Positions 1-8,425 of a DNA stretch of 64,000 nt are shown here, piece by piece. A program made the position numbers and the translations under genes. Origin of the DNA: Dickeya chrysanthemi NCPPB 402. GTDB taxonomy: Bacteria; Pseudomonadota; Gammaproteobacteria; Enterobacterales; Enterobacteriaceae. The notes beneath the pieces were generated by a model that worked only from the letters and a program-made list of their open reading frames with translations, was not told the DNA's origin and searched no databases. Within the stretch, counting starts at the first letter, position 1. Every line of letters begins with the position of its first letter. Location: assembly GCF_000406105.1 (NCBI RefSeq), contig NZ_CM001974.1, forward strand, positions 691,685-755,684, read 5' to 3'.

Positions 1-972
1 GGGATCACCCTGCGCGATCTGGTACATGCGATCCCGTATTACGCTATCCAGCAAGGTTTGCTGACCGTGGAGAAGAAAGGTAAGAAAAACATCTTCTCCG
101 GTCGTATCCTGGAAATCGAAGGCTTGCCGGATCTGAAGGTTGAGCAAGCGTTCGAACTGACCGACGCCTCGGCGGAGCGTTCTGCGGCGGGCTGTACCAT
201 CAAGCTCAACAAAGAACCGATAATCGAATACCTGAATTCCAACATCATTCTGCTCAAGTGGATGATTGCTGAAGGCTACGGCGACCGCCGTACGCTGGAG
301 CGTCGTATTGAGGGCATGGAGAAATGGCTGGCGGATCCGCAGTTGCTGGAAGCCGATGCCGATGCGGAATATGCCGCGGTTATCGACATCGATCTGAACG
401 AGATCAAAGAGCCGATTCTGTGTGCGCCGAACGATCCGGATGATGCGCGTCTGCTCTCCACGGTGCAGGGCGATAAAATCGATGAAGTATTCATCGGTTC
501 CTGCATGACCAACATCGGTCACTTCCGTGCCGCCGGTAAATTGCTGGATCAGTATAAAGGACAGTTGCCGACCCGTCTGTGGGTAGCGCCGCCGACCCGT
601 ATGGATGCCGCACAACTGACCGAAGAAGGCTACTACAGCGTATTCGGTAAGAGCGGCGCTCGTATCGAAATCCCCGGTTGTTCGCTGTGCATGGGTAACC
701 AGGCGCGCGTGGCAGACGGTGCGACCGTCGTGTCGACCTCCACCCGTAACTTCCCGAACCGCTTGGGTGCGGGTGCCAATGTCTATTTGGCCTCTGCTGA
801 ACTGGCTGCGGTTGCCTCGCTGCTGGGGCGTTTACCTACGCCGGATGAGTACCAGCAGTATATGGCGCAGGTGGACAAGACGGCGGATGACACTTACCGT
901 TATCTGAACTTCGACCAGTTGCAGCAGTACACCAACAAAGCGGACAAGGTGATCTTCCAGACCGCCGTGTAA
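1..972 (+). CDS. acnB: Aconitate hydratase B, C-terminal part (5' end outside window)
   Basis: The reading frame is open from base 1, so the gene begins upstream; about 323 C-terminal residues are present of the roughly 865 usual for AcnB. The enzyme interconverts citrate and isocitrate in the TCA cycle in the cytosol, and also acts on 2-methylaconitate in the methylcitrate cycle. Iron-sulphur cluster cysteines are visible in [10 protein letters not shown] (about 506-535) and in [11 protein letters not shown] (about 670-703). The following [12 protein letters not shown] stretch is the conserved substrate-binding region of the family. yacL follows, as in other Enterobacterales, with a terminator between them. 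Identification is firm. Confidence 0.97.
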   Translation, partial: GITLRDLVHAIPYYAIQQGLLTVEKKGKKNIFSGRILEIEGLPDLKVEQAFELTDASAERSAAGCTIKLNKEPIIEYLNSNIILLKWMIAEGYGDRRTLERRIEGMEKWLADPQLLEADADAEYAAVIDIDLNEIKEPILCAPNDPDDARLLSTVQGDKIDEVFIGSCMTNIGHFRAAGKLLDQYKGQLPTRLWVAPPTRMDAAQLTEEGYYSVFGKSGARIEIPGCSLCMGNQARVADGATVVSTSTRNFPNRLGAGANVYLASAELAAVASLLGRLPTPDEYQQYMAQVDKTADDTYRYLNFDQLQQYTNKADKVIFQTAV

Positions 973-1001
973 ACCGCTATAGTTCGTCGCGATAAAAGGA
1001 A

Positions 1002-1028
1002 GGGAGGCCGAAAGGTCTCCCTTTTTTT
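1002..1028 (+). terminator. Rho-independent terminator of acnB
   Basis: An 8-bp stem (GGGAGGCC, GAAA loop, GGTCTCCC, one G-T wobble) is followed directly by seven T. It starts 30 bp after the acnB stop codon, a standard intrinsic terminator. Confidence 0.9.
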
Positions 1029-1072
1029 ACTGTTGTGGCACGCGATAGTGAATCAGGCAGAGGGGAACGATC

Positions 1073-1435
1073 ATGGACTATGAGTTTGTGCGTGGTGTAA
1101 CCGGGCAGGTGGTGGTCCGGATGTCGATGGGCCATGAAGCAGTCGGGCATTGGCTAAATGAAGAGGTTAAGGGCCAACAGGCCGTGCTGGACGAAGTGGA
1201 AGCGGCGGTGCGTGAGCTCTCCGGCAGTGAGCGTCAGTGGGAGCGCGCCGGTCATGAATACACCTTATTGTTGGATAGCGAAGAAGTGATGGTTCGTGCC
1301 AACCAACTGGCGTTTGAAACCGATGAGTTGGAAGAAGGCATGAGTTATTACGATGAAGAAAGCCTGTCGTTATGCGGTCTGGAGGACTTTCTGGAATTGC
1401 TGGAGAAATACCGGGCATTTGTGGATAAAGGGTGA
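1073..1435 (+). CDS. yacL: UPF0231 family protein YacL
   Basis: A 120-residue acidic protein starting [12 protein letters not shown], full length for the YacL/UPF0231 family found directly downstream of acnB in Enterobacterales. It has no signal peptide or membrane segment, so it should be cytosolic. The ATG follows an AGGGGAA ribosome binding site. The molecular function of the family is not established. It lies beyond the acnB terminator, so it probably has its own promoter in the 44-bp gap or relies on read-through. Confidence 0.9.
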   Translation: MDYEFVRGVTGQVVVRMSMGHEAVGHWLNEEVKGQQAVLDEVEAAVRELSGSERQWERAGHEYTLLLDSEEVMVRANQLAFETDELEEGMSYYDEESLSLCGLEDFLELLEKYRAFVDKG

Positions 1436-1790
1436 TTATTGAGGGAATACCGTCTGACGCGATCTACCGCAGAATAGGGGCGGTGAGGCATAAGCCGATG
1501 TACGGTATGAAGCCATCGCCGTGATTATTCCTCTGCGGATATAACGTCGTGAGACCCATGGATGGGTTGAGTCATACCGAGAAATTACCTGGAAAATTGA
1601 AAAGTAGCGCATATCTCCTGCCATCATTCGAATTATTCTGGTTATATGACAATTGTCTCCAATTGTATTAATAGTGTGAGTCGATGTTCTGAGCTATCGA
1701 TTATGGTGTGCATTTGGCTTAGTATGAGCTAAAAATGTTATCATATTATTAAAACACACAGTAAGCGGTTAAGTTGGCACCGGAGGAAAT
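1436..1790. other. 355-bp AT-rich gap before the chemoreceptor gene
   Basis: No convincing gene is seen; the 63-residue minus-strand open frame here has no family features or good start. The last 130 bp are AT-rich and presumably carry the chemoreceptor promoter. I could not find a clear sigma-28 (TAAA-N15-GCCGATAA) match. A GGAGGAAAT ribosome binding site precedes the ATG at 1791. Confidence 0.5.
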
Positions 1791-3404
1791 ATGAAAAATA
1801 CCATGACGGTAAAAAAACAAATTGTCATCGGATTTATTATTCCGATATTAGTGAGTGTATTGTTAGGGGTTTTAGGGCTGCTCACCATTCGTTATATTAG
1901 TAATACATTAACTGAAATTAATGATGAGAATAGCGTTAAGCAATTCTATGCGGTGAATTTGCGTGGCAGCGTTCATGATCGGTCAATCGCTGTGCGGGAT
2001 TTATTGATTGCCGATAAGCAGGAGCTTCCGGGAATAGTTAATCATATCAATGAGCTGTCGGCATTTTATCAACAGTCTGATGTCAAGCTTGATGCCATGC
2101 TGGGCCAACTGCCGACCGATAATCAGGAAAAATCGTTATACCAGAACATACAGCGTTCAAATGATAAAACCAGTGCGATTATTGCGCGGTTGATTGCGTT
2201 GAAAAATGAAGGCAATGTGGATGCAGCCCGTAATGTCTTGCTGAATGACGGGCGTGGCGCATTTGTGCAATGGCTGGCCGATGTGAATGCCTTTATTAAT
2301 TATGAAGCCGCACAAAACAATCGGCTGACACATACTGCAAGAGAAACCGCAAGATATTTTACCGTGGCAATGCCGATTATTTTAATCGTCGCTATATTAT
2401 TGGGTGCGCTGGCGATGCTGACGACGCGACGCCGGATTTTCCAGTCATTGGGCGCGGAGCCCGCAGTATTACTGTCGATGACCCGTGCCATCGCATCCGG
2501 TAATTTAGCCGAGAAAACCGTTATTCATGATCAACAGCAGCACAGTGTCATGGCCGCGATTGAAACCATGCGCCAGTCATTAATCGCGATTGTCGCTAAT
2601 GTGTTGGAGCACGCCGATGGCGTAACGGTGGCCAGCGAGAATATCAGCAAAAGCAGCGTGGCGTTGTCGCAACGTACCGACATGCAAGTCTCGGCCTTGC
2701 AGCAGACTTCAGCCGCAATGGGGCAAGTATCGGAGTCGGTGAAGGACAATGCCGCCAGCGCCAGACAGGCCAGCCAGTTATCCGAAAATGCGGCCGGTGA
2801 AACGCATCAGGGTTACCAACTGGTGAGTAAAATCGTGAATACCATGGAAAACATCAAGCAGCATTCCGACAGCATTTCGTCGATCACCAAAGTGATTGAA
2901 GATATTGCATTCCAAACCAATATCCTGGCGATCAATGCGGCGGTAGAGGCGGCGCGGGCCGGGGAAGTGGGGCGCGGTTTCTCGGTGGTTGCAGCGGAAA
3001 TCCGCATGTTGTCGCAGAAAACCACCGCATCGGCGCACCAGATAAAAAGCCTGATTGATGCGTCGTCAGGGAAAATTGGCGAAGGCTATAGTGAAATCAG
3101 CCAGGCGTCCGAGGTGATGCAGAAAATTAATCAGGCGGTGGATCTGTCGAGCGAATTCATCAGGAAGATTGCCGATACCTCGGCGGAGCAGTCCATCGCC
3201 ACGCAGGAAATCGCCCAGTCACTGGCTGAGATGGAACGCACAACGCAACAAAACGCTGCGATGGTCGAGCAAACTGCGACGGATACCACCTATCTGGAAA
3301 CCCATTCACATGAGCTGAAGCAATCCGTCAGCCGGTTTACCATTGCCGGTTCGATGGCGGCAGATACCATGCCGCGGCTGGCGTTGGGCCATGCCGGCCG
3401 CTAA
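1791..3404 (+). CDS. Methyl-accepting chemotaxis protein
   Basis: A 537-residue inner-membrane chemoreceptor that should signal through CheW/CheA. The first transmembrane helix is near residues 10-33, followed by a periplasmic sensor region of about 155 residues (probably a four-helix bundle), a second helix near 190-210, a HAMP region, and the long cytoplasmic coiled coil. The signalling tip EDIAFQTNILAINAAVEAAR begins at residue 370 and is close to the family consensus. There is no C-terminal NWETF-type pentapeptide, so it probably depends on major receptors for efficient adaptation. Ligand unknown. The start follows GGAGGAAAT. It stands alone and converges on the minus-strand catabolic operon. 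Confidence 0.93.
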   Translation: MKNTMTVKKQIVIGFIIPILVSVLLGVLGLLTIRYISNTLTEINDENSVKQFYAVNLRGSVHDRSIAVRDLLIADKQELPGIVNHINELSAFYQQSDVKLDAMLGQLPTDNQEKSLYQNIQRSNDKTSAIIARLIALKNEGNVDAARNVLLNDGRGAFVQWLADVNAFINYEAAQNNRLTHTARETARYFTVAMPIILIVAILLGALAMLTTRRRIFQSLGAEPAVLLSMTRAIASGNLAEKTVIHDQQQHSVMAAIETMRQSLIAIVANVLEHADGVTVASENISKSSVALSQRTDMQVSALQQTSAAMGQVSESVKDNAASARQASQLSENAAGETHQGYQLVSKIVNTMENIKQHSDSISSITKVIEDIAFQTNILAINAAVEAARAGEVGRGFSVVAAEIRMLSQKTTASAHQIKSLIDASSGKIGEGYSEISQASEVMQKINQAVDLSSEFIRKIADTSAEQSIATQEIAQSLAEMERTTQQNAAMVEQTATDTTYLETHSHELKQSVSRFTIAGSMAADTMPRLALGHAGR

Positions 3405-3419
3405 GCGTGCGGCCAGCAT
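3391..3419. terminator. Stem-loop at end of chemoreceptor gene, possible two-way terminator
   Basis: An 11-bp stem with one mismatch (ATGCCGGCCGC / GCGGCCAGCAT) surrounds the chemoreceptor stop codon, between convergent genes. There is no T-run, so it may be a rho-assisted end or an mRNA-protecting hairpin. Confidence 0.4.
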
Positions 3420-3426
3420 GACTGCG

Positions 3427-4110
3427 TTATAGCGACGCACCGCCGCAGATAACCAGTTGTTGCCCGGTAATGGCCGACGCCGAAGGCGACAGCAGATAGG
3501 CCACCAGATCCGCCACTTCCTGCGGCTGGATAAACCGGCCAATCGGCGGCAGTTTCGGCGGCGAGCTTTGCCGCCCCGGCTGTTTCAGCATCGGTGTTTC
3601 GGTGGCGCCCGGCGCCACGATATTCACGGTGATGCCGCGCGGCGCCAGCTCTGCCGCCCAGCTTCGCACCATGCCGATCATCGCCGATTTGGTGGCGACG
3701 TACTGACTACGCCCGGCGGCGCCGCTGGATGTGCGGCTGCCCAGCAGGATGATGCGCCCGCCCTGCGGCAGTTTGCTCACCAGCCGGTCGGCCAGCATTT
3801 CCGCTACCTGAATATGCAGCTTCCACAACTGCTCGCTGTCGGCGTAGGACAGCGAACCCAGCGTGGCGGCTTTCATCACCCCGGCGGCATGAATCACCGC
3901 ATCGACGGCGGGCAGGCTGTCCAGTAAGGTGATAAGCGCCGGCGTATCGGTGATATCCAGCGGACAATGCGTGAAGTTCGGGTGCTGATGCGGGCCGGGC
4001 TGGCGCGACAGTCCGATAACCCTCCACCCCGCCGCCAACAGGGTAGCGGTAATGGCGGCACCGATCCCGGAACTGCTGCCGGTGATCACCGCCTGTTTCT
4101 GTGCTGACAT
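3427..4110 (-). CDS. SDR family NAD(P)-dependent oxidoreductase
   Basis: A 227-residue classical short-chain dehydrogenase/reductase. The cofactor motif TGSSSGIG is at residues 10-17, HAAG at 74-77, a candidate catalytic serine at 125 or 128-129, and the YVATK catalytic Tyr/Lys pair at 137 and 141. PGATETPM after the active site is typical of the fold. Its ATG lies 5 bp after the YhcH-type gene, so it is the last gene of the leftward catabolic operon. It probably oxidises or reduces a hydroxyl of a sugar or sugar-acid intermediate; the substrate cannot be told from sequence. Confidence 0.88.
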   Translation of the reverse strand: MSAQKQAVITGSSSGIGAAITATLLAAGWRVIGLSRQPGPHQHPNFTHCPLDITDTPALITLLDSLPAVDAVIHAAGVMKAATLGSLSYADSEQLWKLHIQVAEMLADRLVSKLPQGGRIILLGSRTSSGAAGRSQYVATKSAMIGMVRSWAAELAPRGITVNIVAPGATETPMLKQPGRQSSPPKLPPIGRFIQPQEVADLVAYLLSPSASAITGQQLVICGGASL

Positions 4111-4115
4111 ACGGC

Positions 4116-4589
4116 TTACCCCTGCGTGTTCAGTAATTCAACCGGTACTTTGAACACCGCTTTTTTCACTGGAGCCGGCTGGTCATTGATGGCGCACAGC
4201 GCCTGATGCGGTTCGCCCGGATAGAAGGTGACGAAATCACCGGCGGCCAGCCGAATGGCGTGCGGCACCTGCGGTTGCTCCAGAATGAACAGGTCCGGTT
4301 TGCGCTCGGTGGCAGGGCGCAAGCCGGCGTCGTTCAGGTCGTAGCCGATGATCTCTGCGCCTTCGAGAATCAACTGAATATCGAGAAAACGGCGATGGAA
4401 TTCGGTATGGCGTTCGGCTTTCGGGGCGGTGGATACGGTGCCGATGGAATAGAACCAGTCGACGTTGTCCGGCTGGTATTTGCCTTCCGGCAGTGCGTTT
4501 AACTGCGCGAGCGTGAAGCCGGAAAGAATGCGAAACAGCGGTTCAGGCAACGTTGCCAGCGGCAGATGATTTAGATTACCGGCGATCAT
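4116..4589 (-). CDS. YhcH/YjgK/YiaL (NanQ-type) beta-barrel protein
   Basis: 157 residues from the ATG at 4589, which has AAGGA upstream; longer in-frame extensions read through a tandem repeat and lack family similarity. The family signature is clear: ERHTEFHRRFLDIQ at residues 59-72 with conserved His/Glu/Asp metal ligands, and a second histidine in YPGEPHQA near 128. Members are metal-dependent cupin-like proteins of sugar-acid operons; E. coli NanQ/YhcH is a sialic acid anomerase. Lying next to a sialidase-fold protein, it may open or mutarotate the sugar released there. No nanK, nanE or typical nanA is nearby, so a sialic acid role should not be assumed. Confidence 0.85.
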   Translation of the reverse strand: MIAGNLNHLPLATLPEPLFRILSGFTLAQLNALPEGKYQPDNVDWFYSIGTVSTAPKAERHTEFHRRFLDIQLILEGAEIIGYDLNDAGLRPATERKPDLFILEQPQVPHAIRLAAGDFVTFYPGEPHQALCAINDQPAPVKKAVFKVPVELLNTQG

Positions 4590-4601
4590 AAGCGGTTCCT
4601 T

Positions 4602-4632
4602 AGCAAGTAGTGAGCAAGTAGTGAGCAAGTAG
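4602..4632. repeat. 11-bp tandem repeat, 2.8 copies
   Basis: AGCAAGTAGTG is repeated at 4602-4612 and 4613-4623, with a partial copy to 4632. It lies in the 5' leader of the YhcH-type gene, just upstream of its ribosome binding site, and belongs to the set of junction repeats found across the window. Confidence 0.9.
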
Positions 4633-4768
4633 AAGGGAGGCGGCGAGAGTCTCCCTGAACGGGAATGAACAGTGCGGCTACCCGCGCTATCTTGCCGGCA
4701 GCGGGCCGGGCGAGGTGTGGGTAGCCACTGATTACCTCCCCGGAAACGGGGAGGTGCGGGTAGCGCTA

Positions 4769-5947
4769 TTAGCCTTTGACCCACTCTTCGCTGACGCAGA
4801 CGTACTTAATCGCCTGGCGGAAGTAGGTAAAGGCGATGTGCAGCTTGCCGTCCGGCCCCTGCTTGATACTGGGGTAGGAGAACTCGCGGTTGCGTTTGTC
4901 GGTCGAGTTGTTGGTCATGCAGTAACCGTCGCCCACTTCCAGATTGCGCTGCCACGGCCAGCTTTTTCCGCCGTCTTCGGAAATCGCCAGCGTCATCGGC
5001 GCACGCGGCGCGCCCCAGAAGGCGCTGCGTCCGGACGAGATATCCGGCATTTTGGCGTCGGTTTCTTCTTCGTCCTCGATTTCGTCATACAACGACAGGC
5101 GACGCTCGGTGGCGCCGTCGGCGTTCATGGCGTTGAACACCAGCGCCAGATGGCCGTTGTCCAGCGTGGTCACCTGAATGGACGAGTTGTTGTTCGGCAG
5201 TTCCGTCGCCTCCGGTTCGGACCAGCTTTCGCCGCCGTCGGTGGAGTGGCTGCGGTAGATGAAATCGGCCCAGCGGCTGCGGAACAGCGCCAACAGGGTG
5301 CCGTCTTTGAGCAGGGTGATGTTCATGTGCACGCAGCCGGTGCTGTTCGGCACCACTGATTCACGCCAGGTTTTTCCCTGATCGCTGGAGATCTTCACCG
5401 CGCTGATATCATCGTTGCCCACCCATTTTTCACCCGGCTGGATGCGGCAGTAGAACACCGGCAGCAGCCAGTCGCCGTTGGGCAGCACGGTAATCGGCTG
5501 GCGGATAAAGGTGCCGGGCTGCTCCAGCAGTACGCCGATTTCGCCCCAGGTGTAGCCCTGATCCAGCGACTGGCGGTAACGCACGATGGCGGTGTCCTGA
5601 TTGCCGGATTTCTGCGCGGTATACAGCAACCACAGTACGCCGTCCGGTGCCAGGAACAACACCGGGTTCTGCTCGGAACGGGTCGGGTCGTCGGAGAGTT
5701 TAACCGCGGGCGTCCATTGCCCGCTGCCTTTCACCAGTCGCGACAGATAAATCGAGATGTCCGACACCCCTTCCTGGGTGCCGCCGAACCAGACGCACAG
5801 CACATCGCCGTTGGGCAGATGCAGCAGGTTAGCGGCATGGTTCTGCGGGCATTCGGACGGGATGTAGGCGTCAATACGCTGGTTATCGGCGTCTGCCGGG
5901 CGGACCAGGCCGTCACGTTCAATAGTAATGGTTTCTTCAGTCGTCAT
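4769..5947 (-). CDS. Sialidase-fold (BNR/Asp-box) protein, cytoplasmic
   Basis: 392 residues with four Asp-box motifs (SLDQGYTW 127-134, SSDQGKTW 187-194, STDGGESW 235-242, and SEDGGKSW near 323). These mark a six-bladed sialidase-type propeller (BNR_2/GH33-like). There is no signal peptide, unlike secreted sialidases, so it should act on an imported substrate. The symporter gene ends 6 bp upstream, indicating one operon. Cytoplasmic members beside DapA-like aldolases and symporters are often annotated as exo-sialidases, but the real reaction (glycosidase, lyase or isomerase on an acid sugar) is unknown. An acidic insert (DEIEDEEETDAK) lies near residues 288-300. Confidence 0.8.
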   Translation of the reverse strand: MTTEETITIERDGLVRPADADNQRIDAYIPSECPQNHAANLLHLPNGDVLCVWFGGTQEGVSDISIYLSRLVKGSGQWTPAVKLSDDPTRSEQNPVLFLAPDGVLWLLYTAQKSGNQDTAIVRYRQSLDQGYTWGEIGVLLEQPGTFIRQPITVLPNGDWLLPVFYCRIQPGEKWVGNDDISAVKISSDQGKTWRESVVPNSTGCVHMNITLLKDGTLLALFRSRWADFIYRSHSTDGGESWSEPEATELPNNNSSIQVTTLDNGHLALVFNAMNADGATERRLSLYDEIEDEEETDAKMPDISSGRSAFWGAPRAPMTLAISEDGGKSWPWQRNLEVGDGYCMTNNSTDKRNREFSYPSIKQGPDGKLHIAFTYFRQAIKYVCVSEEWVKG

Positions 5948-5953
5948 GACGGA

Positions 5954-7372
5954 TTAGGCTCCTGTTTGAGAGGCGGATATTTTCTTTTCTTGCTTTCCGG
6001 CGTTCTTGTTCGGGATCAGGCGATCCAGACACATCACGATAGCCGGGGTAGCCAGAGCGACATACATGTTGTCGATGCCGTACGGGTTGCCGAGCACATA
6101 CCAGACTGAGGTCGCGACGCAGGCGGAAATCAGGCTGGCGTTCGCGCCGCGGGCACTGTTAAAGAATGGCATGTAGAAGGCGATCATCGCCACCACCGAG
6201 ATGGACAGACGAATCGCGCGGGTGAAGAACGACAGTTTTAGCACTTCCGGCACCAGCAGTACGAAAATCAGCGGCAGGAATCCGATGATCAGCGAGAATA
6301 CGCGCGTCATCTTCATCTCTTTTTCCGGTGTCGGCTTGTAGTACGGTACGTAGAAATCTTTCACGATCAGGGAAGCGATCGCCAGCGCTACGGTACTCAC
6401 GCTGATGAAGATGGACGCGACCAGTGAGGTGGTTACCAGACCTGCCAGCCACGGATTCATATCCTGCAGGAAGACGGGCATCGCATACAGGCTCTTGATT
6501 TCCGGGTGCACGAACTTGGCGGCGACGCCGATCACCGCAATCGCCAGTGCGATTGGCATACAGAAGAAGAAGGCGATCCAGGTGGCGCGTTTGGCCGAAG
6601 CCGCGTCTTTGGTGGCCGAGATAGCCTGGATAACGAACTGAGTACAGAAGATGGAACCGATGGTGCCAATCAGCCAGGCGAAAATGGTGCCGGCGCCGAT
6701 CGCACCGTCCCAGGTCCAGTAGTATTCCGGCATCTTCTCGACCATCGGCGTGATGCCGCCGGTCATTTTCAGTGCCACGTACAGGATGATCATCACCCCG
6801 ATGTATTTCAGGCCGCTGTGGATCAGGGTGACGTAGGCAACACCTTTCAACCCGCCGAAGTAGAAGTAGAAGGTACTGACGATCGCGGTGATCAGCGCGG
6901 CGACCGGCAGGGAGATCTTCAATACGGTGGCGATCGCCGCCGCGCCGCTGACGTAGTTACCCACGTTCACCAACAGCAGGGCGTAGATCATGATGATCGA
7001 AATAATGTTTTTGGTGGAGGTGCCGTAACGCTCGGCAATGGCCGCGGAAATGGTGACCTGGCCGGTGTTATAGATCTTCTTAACGAGGATCATGCCGAAC
7101 AACAGGAAGCCGATGGCGGCGCCGATCACCGACCAGGAGGCCGCGATGCCGCTTTCGAAGGCGGCTTGCGCCGTACCTACCGTAGATTTTGCGCCGATAA
7201 ATTCAGTCATCAGCAGGATGCCGACGATAAAGGCCGGCAGCGAGCGTGAGCCTTCCATGAACTCCGAGCTGGAGTTACTGCGTAACTTGAGCGTCAGCCA
7301 GGAAGTCAAGGCAATATAGAACACAATCATCCCGACGATGATCAGTGTGTCTGTCAGATCAAAATGGTTCAT
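5954..7372 (-). CDS. Sodium:solute symporter (SSS family)
   Basis: 472 residues, almost entirely hydrophobic, with about 12-13 transmembrane helices, the usual size for SSS family carriers (sialate NanT-like, pantothenate, proline, galactose relatives). The N-terminus (MNHFDLTDTLIIVGMIVFY) is already the first helix, and GNYVSGAAAIATVL and GLKGVAYVTLIHSG are typical core segments. It probably couples Na+ entry to uptake of the sugar acid used by this cluster. It lies between the aldolase gene (37 bp upstream) and the sialidase-fold gene (6 bp downstream). The tail is basic and cytoplasmic. Confidence 0.88.
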   Translation of the reverse strand: MNHFDLTDTLIIVGMIVFYIALTSWLTLKLRSNSSSEFMEGSRSLPAFIVGILLMTEFIGAKSTVGTAQAAFESGIAASWSVIGAAIGFLLFGMILVKKIYNTGQVTISAAIAERYGTSTKNIISIIMIYALLLVNVGNYVSGAAAIATVLKISLPVAALITAIVSTFYFYFGGLKGVAYVTLIHSGLKYIGVMIILYVALKMTGGITPMVEKMPEYYWTWDGAIGAGTIFAWLIGTIGSIFCTQFVIQAISATKDAASAKRATWIAFFFCMPIALAIAVIGVAAKFVHPEIKSLYAMPVFLQDMNPWLAGLVTTSLVASIFISVSTVALAIASLIVKDFYVPYYKPTPEKEMKMTRVFSLIIGFLPLIFVLLVPEVLKLSFFTRAIRLSISVVAMIAFYMPFFNSARGANASLISACVATSVWYVLGNPYGIDNMYVALATPAIVMCLDRLIPNKNAGKQEKKISASQTGA

Positions 7373-7409
7373 GGTTTTCGATCCTGTAAGAGTAAGGGTA
7401 AGTGTTCAT

Positions 7410-8294
7410 TCACTGCGAGAACGGTTTGATAATGGTGCGAATGGTTTCTTCGTCTTGTGCTGAGAACGCAATCGGGTAGCGGCTGACCCCGACGTCCTGC
7501 CCCATCAATACCAGCGCCTTTTTCACCACGGCAGGCGAGAACGCCACCGCGTACAGCGTCTTACGCAGTTCGCTCACTTGCTCTTGCGCCTGACGGGAGC
7601 CTTCGATGTCGCCGGCGTGGAAACGGTGCCAAATCTGGCTGATGGCTTGTGGCGCTACGTTGGCGAGACCGGAAATACAGGCGGAGCACCCATCGACAAA
7701 CCCCTGATGAATCAGTGAGTCCGGGCCGTTGAGCACGTCGCAGTTCGGCATATCTTTCACCGCCTGCAGGAAGCCGCTCAGGCTTTCATAGCTGCCGGCG
7801 CTGTCCTTGATGCCGATGATGTTCGGGTGCTCCGCCAGCATCCGCACCGTTTCCGGTTGCAGGGTGTTGCCGGTGCGCGCCGGGATGTTGTACATGAATA
7901 CCGGCACCGGCAGTGCGTCCGCCACGGCACGGTAGTGGTCGATCAGTTCGCTTTGTTTGAGCGGCACGAAGTAAGGGGTGATCACGGAGACGGCATCCAC
8001 GCCCAGCGCGGCGATGCGTTTGCCGAGCTTGATGGTTTCTCGGGTGGAGATTTCGCCGATGTGCGCGACGACCGGCACCTTGCCGGCGACTTCATCCACA
8101 CAGGTTTCGGTAACGGCGACTTTTTCATCGGTGTGCAACACAAAGAATTCACCGTTGGTGCCGTTACAGAAAATGCCGTTGCCGTAACGCATCTGGCGTT
8201 GAACCTGTTGGCGCATGGCGGTGGGGCTAAATTCCCCCTGATGGTCAAAAGGCGTGACGATTGCCGTCAGTACGCCTGTAATCGGTCTAGTCAT
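7410..8294 (-). CDS. DapA/NanA-family class I aldolase or synthase
   Basis: 294 residues, full length for the DHDPS/N-acetylneuraminate lyase superfamily TIM barrel. Visible catalytic features are GTNGE at 45-49 (GTTGE in DapA, GSTGE in NanA), Tyr135 in YNIPAR, and the Schiff-base Lys163 in GIKDS. Arg140 is shared with many DHDPS and 2-keto-3-deoxy-gluconate-type aldolases. The enzyme probably cleaves a 2-keto-3-deoxy sugar acid to pyruvate plus an aldehyde, or is a dehydratase variant. It lies between the Fe-ADH, which could reduce the aldehyde, and the symporter. A sialate lyase role is possible but unsupported by the neighbourhood. Confidence 0.87.
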   Translation of the reverse strand: MTRPITGVLTAIVTPFDHQGEFSPTAMRQQVQRQMRYGNGIFCNGTNGEFFVLHTDEKVAVTETCVDEVAGKVPVVAHIGEISTRETIKLGKRIAALGVDAVSVITPYFVPLKQSELIDHYRAVADALPVPVFMYNIPARTGNTLQPETVRMLAEHPNIIGIKDSAGSYESLSGFLQAVKDMPNCDVLNGPDSLIHQGFVDGCSACISGLANVAPQAISQIWHRFHAGDIEGSRQAQEQVSELRKTLYAVAFSPAVVKKALVLMGQDVGVSRYPIAFSAQDEETIRTIIKPFSQ

Positions 8295-8335
8295 CGTTAT
8301 TGTTCCTCGGTATTTTCATCATCCAGAGCGACGTT

Positions 8336-8425
8336 GTTAAAGCAAATACTGTTAAAGCAAATGCTTTTAAAACAATCGCTTTTAAAACAAGCGCTTTTAA
8401 AACAAACGCTTTTAAAACAAACAGT
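8336..8425. repeat. 15-bp tandem repeat, six copies (VNTR-like)
   Basis: Six 15-bp units start at 8336, 8351, 8366, 8381, 8396 and 8411. The middle four follow TTTAAAACAANNGCT; the first two have GTTAAAGCAAATNCT. The array fills most of the gap between the Fe-ADH and aldolase genes, and its last unit runs into the Fe-ADH stop codon. Polymerase slippage could change its length without touching either protein. Confidence 0.95.

Noticed and set aside
1436..1627. 63-codon minus-strand open frame after yacL
   Set aside because: No ribosome binding site or family features; it lies in noncoding sequence.
4116..8294. Sialic acid (nan) operon
   Set aside because: The aldolase has GTNGE and there is no NanK, NanE or NanR-type gene; the DUF1537/PdxA2 partners point to another acid sugar.
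8336..8425. CRISPR array
   Set aside because: The repeats are directly adjacent 15-bp units with no spacers.
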